The notes under the pieces are model-generated. The model had not been told where the DNA came from. It made no database searches and saw only the letters and a program-made list of their open reading frames with translations. Positions 15,779 to 23,504 of a stretch of 64,000 nt of DNA are shown piece by piece. The DNA comes from Caulobacter endophyticus (lineage in GTDB: Bacteria; Pseudomonadota; Alphaproteobacteria; Caulobacterales; Caulobacteraceae). The translations under genes were made by a program, and so were the position numbers. The DNA is taken from NCBI RefSeq assembly GCF_029543245.1, contig NZ_JARQWV010000013.1:62001-126000 (forward strand). The letters are read 5' to 3'. Position 1 is the first letter of the stretch. Each line of letters starts with the position of its first letter.

Positions 15779-16687
15779 ATGAACTGCAAGTGGATCATGG
15801 GTTTTGGACTGGCCGGAGCGCTGTGCGCCATGGGAACGCCGGTGGCGGCGCACGACCCGCTGCTGGCCCCGATCGAGCCGGACTACGCCGCCCGCTGGCT
15901 GAAGCCCGAGACGCCGATCCAGGTCTACGGCAATAGCTATGTTGTGGGCTTCGGCGGACTGAGCGTCGCTCTCATCAAGACCAGCCAGGGCCTGATCGTG
16001 GTCGACGCCGCCCTGCCCCAGGCCGTTCCGGCCATCGAAGCCAACATCAAGGCCCTGGGCTTCAAGGTCACCGACATCAAGCTGATCCTCAGCACCGAGC
16101 CGCACTACGACCATGCCGGCGGTCTCGCGGCCCTGGCCCGCGACAGCGGCGCGACGGTGGTGGCCAGCGCCCCGGCGGCGCAGGCTCTGCGGCGCGGCCG
16201 ACCGGGCGCGGACGATCCCCAGCTGGCCGATCTCGTGCAGTTCCCGGCGGTGACGAAGCTGCGGGTGGTCGGCGACGGCGAGGTCATCCGGCTGGGCGAC
16301 GTGGCGGTCACCGCCCGCGCCACCCCGGGCCACACGGCCGGCAGCATGAGCTGGACCTGGACATCGTGCGAGCGGCGGGTGTGCAAGGCGGTGGTTTTCG
16401 GCTCCAGCCTCAATCCGGTGTCGTCCGACGGCTACCGGTTCTCCGACCCGAAGAACGCCGGCCTCGTCGCCGGCTTTCGCCGCAGCTTCGACGTGATGCG
16501 CGGCCTGAAGTGTGACGTGCTGATCAGCGCCCACCCCGACCAGTCGGGCGGCGACGAGCGGCTGGAACGGGCCCGGCGGAGCAAGACGCCAAATCCCTTC
16601 GTCGATCCCGGTGTCTGCCGAGCCTATGCCGACCGCTACGCCGCGCGGCTGGATGCGCGCCTGGCCAAGGAACGGGCGGGCGAGTAG
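15779..16687 (+). CDS. Subclass B3-like metallo-beta-lactamase with H-to-E change in the zinc site
   Basis: 302 residues with a signal peptide cut after about residue 24 (TPVAAHDPLL), so periplasmic. The MBL fold is clear: VDAALPQAV, the metal motif at 107-112, PGHTAGSMSW with H185, and AHPDQSGG with H252. The metal motif reads E107-P-H109-Y-D111-H112, so the first histidine of HxHxDH is Glu. I recall such B3 variants as the B3-E subgroup. The product should hydrolyse beta-lactams, but the altered Zn1 site may change affinity or spectrum. ATG 15779 has GGGGAGAG upstream and gives a clean signal peptide; an in-frame ATG at 15698 does not. The adjacent divergent LysR gene fits inducible resistance. 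Confidence 0.88.
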   Translation: MNCKWIMGFGLAGALCAMGTPVAAHDPLLAPIEPDYAARWLKPETPIQVYGNSYVVGFGGLSVALIKTSQGLIVVDAALPQAVPAIEANIKALGFKVTDIKLILSTEPHYDHAGGLAALARDSGATVVASAPAAQALRRGRPGADDPQLADLVQFPAVTKLRVVGDGEVIRLGDVAVTARATPGHTAGSMSWTWTSCERRVCKAVVFGSSLNPVSSDGYRFSDPKNAGLVAGFRRSFDVMRGLKCDVLISAHPDQSGGDERLERARRSKTPNPFVDPGVCRAYADRYAARLDARLAKERAGE

Positions 16688-16750
16688 CGGGCCAGCGGCG
16701 CTCTGTTCCACTGTGCTGCGAGCACGGCTTCAGTTCAGAGATCTAAAAGA

Positions 16751-16863
16751 TCGTCATCCCGGCCGTAGCGAAGCGGAGAGCCGGGACCCAGGGGCGACCG
16801 CACTGCTCCGGCCCCTGGGTCCCGGGTCTGCGGCGCTTGCGCGCCTTCGCCCGGGATGACGAC
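16751..16863. repeat. Dispersed palindromic repeat, family 1, copy 2
   Basis: Starts CGTCATCCCGGCCG and ends CCGGGATGACGA with inner arms GCCGGGACCCAGG / CCTGGGTCCCGG. It is shorter in the middle than the other copies and fills the gap between two convergent genes. Confidence 0.85.
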
Positions 16864-16896
16864 TTTGGTGGCGTCGCATCGATGAAAGTGCGCCGC

Positions 16897-18270
16897 CTAA
16901 GCCAGCGGCTTCAGCTCGCCCAGCACCGTGGGGATCAGTTCCGACACCGTCGGATGGATCGGCACGGTGCGTTGCAGGACCGTGTAGGGCGCCTTGGCGT
17001 ACATGATGTCCAAAATGCCATGGATGGCCTCGTCGCCAGAGGTTCCGAGGATCGCGGCGCCGAGGATTTGCTTGGTCTCGGCGTCGACCAGCACCTTCAT
17101 GAAGCCCTTGGTCTCGCCCTTCTCGATGGCGCGGCCGACGCGGGTCATCGGGCGGGTTCCGACCAGGGCCGGGCGGCCGGAGGCTCGAACCTCGGCCTCG
17201 CTCATCCCCACCCGGCCCAGCGGCGGGTCGGTATAGAGGGCGTAGGCGGTCAGGCGGTCGGTGACCTTCCTGGGATCGTTGTCCAGCAGGTTGGCGGCGA
17301 TGATCTCGAAGTCGTTGTAGGCGGTATGGGTGAAGGCCCCGCGCCCGTTGCAGTCGCCCATGGCCCAGATCGACGGGACGCTGGTGCGCAAGGAGTCATC
17401 GACCGTGACGTAGCCGCGCTTGTCGACGGCGACGCCGGCCGCCTCCAGGCCCAGGTCGTCGGTGTTGGGCTTGCGGCCGACGGCCAGCAGGGTGTGCGAG
17501 CCCTTCACGGCCGGCTCGCCCTCGGTGCAGGAGACGTGGACACACACCCCTTCTTCACAGGGCGAGAAGCTGATGCATTCGGCGTTCAGCCGAACGGCGA
17601 TGCCCTCGGCCTCGAGGACCTCGCGCACGGCGTCGGAGACCTCGGGATCCTCGCGGCCGATCAGGCGCGGGCCCATCTCGACCACGGTCACCTGGGCGCC
17701 GAAGCGCCGGTACATCTGGGCGAACTCCAGACCGATATAGCTGCCGCCGACGATCACCAGATGCTCGGGCAGCACGTCCAGCTGCATCATGCCGACATTG
17801 GTGAGATACGAGATGTCGTTGACGCCCGGCATGTCCGGGACGTTGGCGCGGCCGCCGACATTGAGGAAGATCTTCGGGGCCTCCAGCACCTGGCCGTCGA
17901 CCTCGACGGTGGTGGGCGAGGTCAGGCGGGCGTGGCCTTCGAACACCGTCAGGCCGTCCATGCCCTTGAGCCATGTCTCGACATTGCCGCGGGCGTTGCG
18001 AACCACGGTCTGCTGGCGTTCCTTGACCGCCTTCATGTCGACGCCGACGGGGCCTTGCAGCACGACGCCGTAGTCGGCGGCCCGGCGGGCCAGGTGCGCG
18101 GCATAGGCGCTGGCCACCAGGGTCTTGGTCGGCATGCAGCCGGTGTTGACGCAGGTGCCGCCGAACAGCTTTCGCTCGACCAGGGCCACCTTCCAGCCGG
18201 CGGCGGTCAGGCGACCGGCGAGGGAAGGTCCGGCCTGGCCGGCCCCGATGATGATGGCGTCGAAGGTCAT
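16897..18270 (-). CDS. FAD-dependent pyridine nucleotide-disulfide oxidoreductase, mercuric-reductase-like
   Basis: 457 residues of class I flavoprotein disulfide reductase: FAD motif DAIIIGAGQAGPSLAG, redox disulfide GGTCVNTGCMPTKT, NAD(P) motif LVIVGGSYIGLEFAQ, second FAD motif AMGDCNGRGAFTHTAYND, and dimer-interface HPTVSELIP with the catalytic His. It has no N-terminal metal-binding domain and no C-terminal vicinal Cys pair (ends LKPLA), so Hg(II) reduction is unlikely. It resembles the soluble MerA-like or Lpd-like oxidoreductases of unknown substrate. ATG at 18270 starts 2 nt after the DUF4126 stop, so the two genes are translationally linked. Confidence 0.9.
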   Translation of the reverse strand: MTFDAIIIGAGQAGPSLAGRLTAAGWKVALVERKLFGGTCVNTGCMPTKTLVASAYAAHLARRAADYGVVLQGPVGVDMKAVKERQQTVVRNARGNVETWLKGMDGLTVFEGHARLTSPTTVEVDGQVLEAPKIFLNVGGRANVPDMPGVNDISYLTNVGMMQLDVLPEHLVIVGGSYIGLEFAQMYRRFGAQVTVVEMGPRLIGREDPEVSDAVREVLEAEGIAVRLNAECISFSPCEEGVCVHVSCTEGEPAVKGSHTLLAVGRKPNTDDLGLEAAGVAVDKRGYVTVDDSLRTSVPSIWAMGDCNGRGAFTHTAYNDFEIIAANLLDNDPRKVTDRLTAYALYTDPPLGRVGMSEAEVRASGRPALVGTRPMTRVGRAIEKGETKGFMKVLVDAETKQILGAAILGTSGDEAIHGILDIMYAKAPYTVLQRTVPIHPTVSELIPTVLGELKPLA

Positions 18271-18272
18271 GC

Positions 18273-18737
18273 TCACGAAACCGCCGAGACGATCATGTAG
18301 GCGCCGCCCAGGGCGATCACGTCTTCGACAAGAGCCGCCGGCGTGTCGCGCTTGAAGGCCTTGGCCAGGCGGCCGCGCAGCTCGGCGCCGCCCAGGGTGC
18401 CGATCACCGCGCCGACGACGCCGAGGATCGCGCCGACGATCCAGGCGCCGCCGGCGAAGCCGATGGCCGCCCCCGAGAAGCCGCCAGCGACGATACGGGC
18501 GCCGAACTGCGGCGGGACCTTGCGGCTGGGGGTCATCGGCAGCTGGTCGGTGATCAGCTCGACCGCCGCCAGGGCGGTGAAGATCCAGGTGGCGATATTG
18601 CCGCCCAGCCAGGCCAGCGGCGTGCCGGCCAGTGGAATCCAGCCCAGATGCGCGCCCCAGGCGACGGCGGCGGGGGCGGTCATGGCCCGCAGGCCGGCGA
18701 TCACGCCGATGAGCAGGGCGAGGACGTAGAGGGTCAT
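18273..18737 (-). CDS. DUF4126 family membrane protein
   Basis: 154 residues with four or five hydrophobic segments: LYVLALLIGVIAGLRAMTAP, IATWIFTALAAVEL, a Gly/Ala-rich pair GFSGAAIGFAGGAWIVGAIL and VVGAVIGTLGG, then a C-terminal VEDVIALGGAYMIVSAVS. The GLRAMTAPAAVAW start and the DQLP motif are typical of DUF4126. Function unknown. It sits directly ahead of the flavoprotein gene, so it may be part of the same redox or membrane process, but this is inference. Confidence 0.85.
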   Translation of the reverse strand: MTLYVLALLIGVIAGLRAMTAPAAVAWGAHLGWIPLAGTPLAWLGGNIATWIFTALAAVELITDQLPMTPSRKVPPQFGARIVAGGFSGAAIGFAGGAWIVGAILGVVGAVIGTLGGAELRGRLAKAFKRDTPAALVEDVIALGGAYMIVSAVS

Positions 18738-18837
18738 GCGAGAACTCCCGAGCGCCGCCCGCGATCAGGCGCGCGTCAGGAGCAAATCGCAAGCGCCCCG
18801 ATCCGGCTTGGATGTTCCGGCCGTGGTTCACGCCATA

Positions 18838-18973
18838 AAACCTCCCCCCGTGGGGGAGGCGATCGCGTAGCGATCGGGGGGGGGGGAAGAAGTTGCGGCG
18901 CTGACCCCTTCAGCGGAAGCTGAAAACTGCCCCCCCACGGGCCTTCGGCCGCCTCCCCCACAGGGGGAGGTTC
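18838..18973. repeat. Dispersed palindromic repeat, family 2, copy 2
   Basis: Begins AACCTCCCCCCGTGGGGGAGG and ends with the mirrored CCCCCACAGGGGGAGGTT, with an inner CGATCGCGTAGCGATCG palindrome. It lies just after the thpR stop and upstream of the DUF4126 gene. Confidence 0.8.
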
Positions 18974-18978
18974 GCCGT

Positions 18979-19518
18979 TCAATCCGCCAGCGGATACTCC
19001 CGCTCCAGCCGATAGACCGAGCCTTCCTTGGTCTGCCAGCTGGAATAGAGGCCGAAACGGTCGACGCGGAAGGGCGGCGAGTGCAGCAGGTTGTTGCGCT
19101 GGATCCAGGCGCCGACCTCGGGGACGGCGGCGCGCTTCAGATAGGCCAGGGTGACATGCGGCAGATAGGTGCGGGTCTCGGGCTTCAGTTCGGCCTTGCG
19201 GGCGGCGCTTTCGTTGGACTTCTGCAGGCGGCGAAGCAGCGGCTCGTCCTCGACCCCGGCCCAGACGGCGTGCATGTCGGCGCCCTCGCCGAAGTGGCCG
19301 GCCCCCTTCAGCTCCAGGTCGAAGGCGGGCGCCTCGATCTGCGCCAAGGCTTCGTCGAGATCGGCGGCGACCGTTTCCTGCACGTCGCCGATGAAGCGCA
19401 GCGTGATGTGGAACGCCTCCAGCGGCCGCCAGCGGGCGCCTTCGATGCCGGATTGTCGGGACTGGAGGGGCGCGCCGATCTCGGAGGGGATGGCGATCGC
19501 GGTGAACAGACGGATCAT
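18979..19518 (-). CDS. thpR: RNA 2',3'-cyclic phosphodiesterase
   Basis: 2H phosphoesterase family, 179 residues, with both HxT motifs: FHITLRFIGDV near residue 37 and YLPHVTLAYLK near residue 142. The N-terminus MIRLFTAIAIPSEI is typical. The enzyme hydrolyses RNA 2',3'-cyclic phosphates and was once described as a 2'-5' RNA ligase. It stands alone between two repeat-bounded gaps, with a separate S41 peptidase gene upstream on the same strand. Confidence 0.93.
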   Translation of the reverse strand: MIRLFTAIAIPSEIGAPLQSRQSGIEGARWRPLEAFHITLRFIGDVQETVAADLDEALAQIEAPAFDLELKGAGHFGEGADMHAVWAGVEDEPLLRRLQKSNESAARKAELKPETRTYLPHVTLAYLKRAAVPEVGAWIQRNNLLHSPPFRVDRFGLYSSWQTKEGSVYRLEREYPLAD

Positions 19519-19562
19519 GCCGCCAGCCTAGACGCCTTGGCGGCCAGCTCAAAGCTTGGGGC

Positions 19563-20618
19563 TCAAAGCCTCTGATCGGCGGCCAGGGCTCCGGCCGGAT
19601 CGGCGATGGCGTCGGCGCGCTCCTTTTCCGACTTCGGGGTGGAGACCAGCGGCTTGGCCACGGCGAGGGCGCGGCGGTAGGCCTCGGTCAGGGCCGCGTC
19701 CGGGGCGGTGGCGACGTCCGGGACGACGCCGGTCCCTTCCCAGCCCTTGCCGGTCAGGGGGTGCACCACCTGGCCGTTGGGCACGAACACGACGAGGCCG
19801 AAGCCCAGGGGCGGTGAAGGCCGGTTGGCGGGATTGCCGCCGCCGCGGGTTTTCTCGCCCACCAGAACGGCGCGGCCATTGGCTTTCAGGCTGTAGGCGA
19901 AGGCCTCGGCGGCCGAGAAGGTGCGGGCGGCGGTCAGCACGAAGACCGGCTTGTCGGCATAGAGCGGCGCGCCAGGCCCTTGGCGGACCTGGCGCTGCTG
20001 GACCTCGACGCGGCCGTCGCCCTGCGTCCAGCGGATGGTCTCCAGCACCAGGGGGTTCTTCGACAGATGGCCCAGCAGGCGCTCGTCGGCCGCGCCGCCG
20101 CCGCCGGTGTTCTCGCGCAGGTCGATGACCAGGGCGTCGGTGTCCTTCAGCAGGCCCAGCGCCGCGTCGACCATCTCGGCGCCGGCGTCGGTCTGCTCGA
20201 AATAGCGCAGCTTCAGATAGCCGATATTGGCCGGCAGGCGGCGCGCGGCCATCAGGCCGTAGGCCAGGCGCTGGTCGAGCAGGGCCTGCTCGGCGTCGGT
20301 CAGGGCGGCGACCTTGGCGCTGGTCGTGGCTACCGAGACCCGCAGGTGCAGGTCGCCCGAGACGCCGACGGTGATGGCGCTGAGCGCCTCGGCCAGCTCG
20401 GCGCGGTCGCGGATCGTGGCGAGGTGCGTACGGCGGGCCCGCAGGGCGTCCTGCACAGAGATGGCTTTACGTCGATCGAAATAGCCGTCGAGGCTGCGGC
20501 TCAGGGTCTCGATGACCTGGCTCGACTGGACGACATTGAGGGTCTCGCCGTCTTCAGCGAAGACGGGGGTCGCGGCCAGCAGGGTGATGGCGGCTGTGGC
20601 GGCGAGCAGGCGGTGCAT
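19563..20618 (-). CDS. S41-family periplasmic peptidase, IRBP-like
   Basis: 351 residues with a signal peptide (MHRLLAATAAITLLAATPVFA). The fold is the tail-specific protease core: GYLKLRYFEQ, VIDLRENTGGGGAADERLL, then the catalytic Ser in ARTFSAAEAFAYSLK and Lys in LVGEKTRGGGNP. No PDZ domain is visible between signal and core, which fits the retinoid-binding-protein-like branch rather than CtpA. The substrate is unknown. I chose ATG 20618 over ATG 20642 because it gives the standard signal peptide. Confidence 0.9.
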   Translation of the reverse strand: MHRLLAATAAITLLAATPVFAEDGETLNVVQSSQVIETLSRSLDGYFDRRKAISVQDALRARRTHLATIRDRAELAEALSAITVGVSGDLHLRVSVATTSAKVAALTDAEQALLDQRLAYGLMAARRLPANIGYLKLRYFEQTDAGAEMVDAALGLLKDTDALVIDLRENTGGGGAADERLLGHLSKNPLVLETIRWTQGDGRVEVQQRQVRQGPGAPLYADKPVFVLTAARTFSAAEAFAYSLKANGRAVLVGEKTRGGGNPANRPSPPLGFGLVVFVPNGQVVHPLTGKGWEGTGVVPDVATAPDAALTEAYRRALAVAKPLVSTPKSEKERADAIADPAGALAADQRL

Positions 20619-20794
20619 GGAAGGTCCCTCGTGAGCGTCCATGGGCCACGGCGAAGCGGCGCGACGCCAGTTAAGCTTGCGTCATGACCCATTGTTCATC
20701 CGCCGGTGGCGGCTTGCTCGAGTGGGAAATTGTCTGACAAATAGCGCCGTCCAGGAGGATCGGCGCGAAGGCCGGCCGGGGCGGGAGGCAGGCG

Positions 20795-22150
20795 ATGACG
20801 GGACCCTCGATGGATCGGCGCGGTGTGCTGCTGGCGGGGATGGGCGCGAGCCTGGCGGCCGGTTCGGGCGTCGCGGCGGCGCCGGCGACCAAGTCGCCGC
20901 TGCTGGCTCAGCGCCCGCCGATGGGCTGGAACAGCTGGAACAGCTTCGCCACCACGATCAACGAGGCCCAGGCGCTGGAGACGGCCCGGATCATGGCCGC
21001 GAAACTGCTGCCGTTCGGTTATGACGTCTTCACGGTCGACATCCAGTGGTACGAGCCGGCGGCCGCTAGCTACGAGTACAACCGCGATCCTCAGCCGGCG
21101 ATGGACGGCCATGGCCGCCTTCTCCCCGCCCCTAATCGTTTCCCGTCCAGCGCCGGCGGCCTGGGCTTCAAGCCGCTGGCCGATCAGGTGCATGCTCTGG
21201 GCCTGAAGTTCGGGGTGCACCTGATGCGCGGGATTCCGCGCGCGGCGGTGAAGGCCAACCTGCCGGTGCTGGGGGCCGGCGTCCGCGCCGCCGACATCGC
21301 CGACACCACGAGCATCTGCTCCTGGAACCCCGACATGTACGGCGTCGACATGCGCAAGCCCGGGGCCCAGGCCTATTACGACAGTGTCTTCCGATTGTTC
21401 GCCCAATGGGGCGTCGACTTCGTGAAGATGGACGACATGAGCCGCCCTTATGACGCCCACGCCGCCGAGATCGAGGCGGCGCACAAGGCGATCGAGGTTT
21501 CTGGCCGGCCGATGATCCTCAGCCTGTCGCCGGGCGAGACACCCGTGCCGCGCGCCGAACACGTGCGCAGGTTCGCCCAGATGTGGCGCATCTCCGACGA
21601 CTTCTGGGACGAATGGTCGATGCTGGAGGCGCAGTTCACGCGGCTGGAGAACTGGAACGCCTACCGCGCGCCGGGCGCATGGCCCGACGCGGACATGCTG
21701 CCGCTGGGCCGGCTGGCCCTGGGCAAGCGCGACAGCAAGTTCACCCCCGACGAGCAGCAGACCCTGATGACCCTGTGGTCGATCGCCCGCTCGCCGCTGA
21801 TCATGGGCGGCGACCTGCGTCACCTGGACGACGCCACCCTGGCCTTGCTGACCAATCGCCAGGTGCTGGCGGTCAACCAGGCCAGCACCGGCAACCGGCC
21901 GCACTTCGTCGAGGACGGGGCGCGGGTCTGGTCGGCGCGGCCAGAGGGGCGTTCAGGCGATCGCTATCTGGCGCTGTTCAACACCACGGGAAAGCCGAAG
22001 ACGGTCGGGATCGGTCTGCGCGAGCTCGGCTTGGCCGAGGGCGTGTCGGCGCGGGATCTGTGGAGCGGGCAGGAGCTCGGGCGGGTGTCGGGCCGCGTGG
22101 AGCGGACACTGCCGGCGCATGGCTCGGCGCTGCTGCGGTTGGGCGCATGA
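20795..22150 (+). CDS. Glycoside hydrolase family 27-like, alpha-galactosidase type, Tat-exported
   Basis: 451 residues. The N-terminus has a twin-arginine motif (MDRRGVLLAGMGASLAAG), followed by the GH27 opening PPMGWNSWNSF. VDFVKMDD holds the nucleophile (D213 or D214), and WRISDDFWD the acid/base (D268 or D269). SIARSPLIMGGDLR and a beta-sandwich C-terminal domain follow. Likely acts on alpha-galactosides or related alpha-linked sugars in the periplasm. Start ATG 20795 has GGGAGG upstream. No sugar transporter or regulator is adjacent. It faces rimM across a family-2 repeat. Confidence 0.9.
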   Translation: MTGPSMDRRGVLLAGMGASLAAGSGVAAAPATKSPLLAQRPPMGWNSWNSFATTINEAQALETARIMAAKLLPFGYDVFTVDIQWYEPAAASYEYNRDPQPAMDGHGRLLPAPNRFPSSAGGLGFKPLADQVHALGLKFGVHLMRGIPRAAVKANLPVLGAGVRAADIADTTSICSWNPDMYGVDMRKPGAQAYYDSVFRLFAQWGVDFVKMDDMSRPYDAHAAEIEAAHKAIEVSGRPMILSLSPGETPVPRAEHVRRFAQMWRISDDFWDEWSMLEAQFTRLENWNAYRAPGAWPDADMLPLGRLALGKRDSKFTPDEQQTLMTLWSIARSPLIMGGDLRHLDDATLALLTNRQVLAVNQASTGNRPHFVEDGARVWSARPEGRSGDRYLALFNTTGKPKTVGIGLRELGLAEGVSARDLWSGQELGRVSGRVERTLPAHGSALLRLGA

Positions 22151-22288
22151 GATCCTCCCCCTGAAGGGGGAGGTGTCGGCGAAACCGACGGAGGGGGAAG
22201 GGCCAGTTCTTACTGGCGGGCGTTGCGGAAGCTGAAAACGGCCCCCCTCAGTCGCTCCGCGACAGCTCCCCCAGAGGGGGAGCATCTT
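22151..22288. repeat. Dispersed palindromic repeat, family 2, copy 3
   Basis: Starts right after the GH27 stop as GATCCTCCCCCTGAAGGGGGAGG with inner CCGACGGAGGGG and the mirrored GAGGGGGAGCATC at the right. It separates convergent genes. Confidence 0.8.
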
Positions 22289-22292
22289 GGTG

Positions 22293-22841
22293 TCAGTCTT
22301 CTTCGCTCGGCCCTTCGGGCTCGCCCACCATCTGCGGCGGGTCGGCGAGCACCAGACGCTCGGCCAGCTTCACTTCCGGCGCGGCGGCGCGGGTGAAGGG
22401 CAGGTACCAGGTCTGGCCGCCGAGCGGGGGAATGATCTCGAGCAGGTCGCCGGCGCCGAAATCCTGGACGCTCTTGATCTTGCCCAGGTCCTCGCCGGTG
22501 GCGATGTGGCGCACGGCCATGCCGATCAGGTCGGTGAGGTAGAATTCGTCTTCGTCCGGCTCGGGCAGGGCCGAGCGGGGGACGTAGAGCTTGAGGCCGC
22601 GCAGGGCGTCGGCGGCTTCCTTGGTGGCGATGTCGGGGCTGCGGCAGACCAGACCGTCCTTGACGGCGCGGGCCTGGGAGATCGACAGGGCGGTCGAACC
22701 GTCCTGGCGCAGGAGCCGCTTGAAGCCCTTCAGGGCCATCGGCTCTTCGGTATAGGTCGAGATCCGCACCTCGCCGCGCACGCCGAAGCCGCCGGCCACG
22801 CGGCCGACCAGGATCAACGGGTCATCGGGAGAGATGGGCAT
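22293..22841 (-). CDS. rimM: Ribosome maturation factor RimM
   Basis: Assists late 30S assembly around S19. 182 residues: N-terminal RimM domain with LVGRVAGGFGVRGEVRI, then a C-terminal PRC barrel with EDEFYLTDLIGMAV and DLLEII. The ATG at 22841 gives MPISPDDPLILVG; a TTG 9 nt upstream is in frame but less likely. It follows rpsP, as in the common rpsP-rimM-trmD-rplS order, but here nothing follows on the same strand: trmD and rplS are absent and a repeat and a convergent glycosidase gene take their place. Confidence 0.95.
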   Translation of the reverse strand: MPISPDDPLILVGRVAGGFGVRGEVRISTYTEEPMALKGFKRLLRQDGSTALSISQARAVKDGLVCRSPDIATKEAADALRGLKLYVPRSALPEPDEDEFYLTDLIGMAVRHIATGEDLGKIKSVQDFGAGDLLEIIPPLGGQTWYLPFTRAAAPEVKLAERLVLADPPQMVGEPEGPSEED

Positions 22842-22888
22842 CGACTTCAAGTCTTTCCGGACCAGGCCGGGGCAGTGGGTGAAGCGAA

Positions 22889-22981
22889 ACCCTCGCCCTT
22901 CGACAGGCTCAGGGTGAGGGTTTCTACTGCTTCACCTCGTGACATGGTCCTCATCCTGAGCTTGTCGAAGGACGAGGACCA
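22889..22981. repeat. Dispersed palindromic repeat with inverted arms, family 4
   Basis: Arms CCCTTCGACAGGCTCAGG at the left and the complementary CCTGAGCTTGTCGAAGGACG at the right flank about 50 nt that includes a CCTCGTGACATGGTCCTCAT segment. It lies between rpsP and rimM, inside an otherwise expected operon. Such TTCGACAGGCTCAGG/TGAGC elements are widespread in alphaproteobacterial intergenic DNA, from memory. Confidence 0.7.
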
Positions 22982-23000
22982 CGCACGAAGTTGGAAGGGA

Positions 23001-23480
23001 TTAGCCTTCCGAGGCTTCTTCAGTCGGGGCTTCAGCCGGAGCTTCTTCAGCGGCCGGAGCAGCAGCGGCTTCGGCGGCGGCCGCGGCGGCGGCTTCAGCG
23101 GCGGCCTTGGCGTCTTCCTTGGCTTGGGCTTCGGCGGCCAGACGCTCTTCTTCGCGCTGGGCGCGCTCGGCGGTGCGTTCCTTGGCCTTCTTGCCCGGCT
23201 CGGCCTTCTGCGGGTTGTTGCCGGCGGTCCAGGCGCCGACGCCTTGGGCGGCCAGGAAGCGGGCGACGCGGTCGGTCGGCTGGGCGCCCTTCTTGAGCCA
23301 CTCTTGGATCGACTCGAGCTTCAGGGTGACGCGCGCCGGGTCATCCTTCTTCAGGAGCGGGTTGTAGGTGCCGACCTTCTCGATGAAACGGCCATCGCGC
23401 GGCGAGTGGCTGTCAGCGACGACGATCGAGTAGTACGGGCGCTTCTTGGCGCCGCCACGGGCGAGACGGATCTTCAGCAT
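23001..23480 (-). CDS. rpsP: 30S ribosomal protein S16 with long C-terminal extension
   Basis: The first 80 residues are canonical S16: [40 protein letters not shown] and [15 protein letters not shown]. The remaining 80 or so residues form an Ala/Glu/Lys-rich tail with a long charged helix ([21 protein letters not shown]) that ends in acidic, Ala-rich repeats. S16 usually has about 80-90 residues; long tails occur in alphaproteobacteria. It follows ffh by 24 nt, so ffh-rpsP-rimM are probably co-transcribed. Confidence 0.97.
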   Translation of the reverse strand: MLKIRLARGGAKKRPYYSIVVADSHSPRDGRFIEKVGTYNPLLKKDDPARVTLKLESIQEWLKKGAQPTDRVARFLAAQGVGAWTAGNNPQKAEPGKKAKERTAERAQREEERLAAEAQAKEDAKAAAEAAAAAAAEAAAAPAAEEAPAEAPTEEASEG

Positions 23481-23504
23481 TGTCGTTAGTCCTTGGATCT
23501 AAAG

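Noticed and set aside
16951..18270. Mercuric reductase
   Set aside because: It has no N-terminal HMA domain, no C-terminal Cys pair, and there are no mer genes nearby, so I kept only the general family.
16897..18831. A single 644-residue frame joining DUF4126 and the flavoprotein
   Set aside because: The upstream part is the shifted frame of DUF4126 (Arg/Asp-rich). The DUF4126 stop and the flavoprotein ATG are 2 nt apart, so these are two genes, not a fusion.
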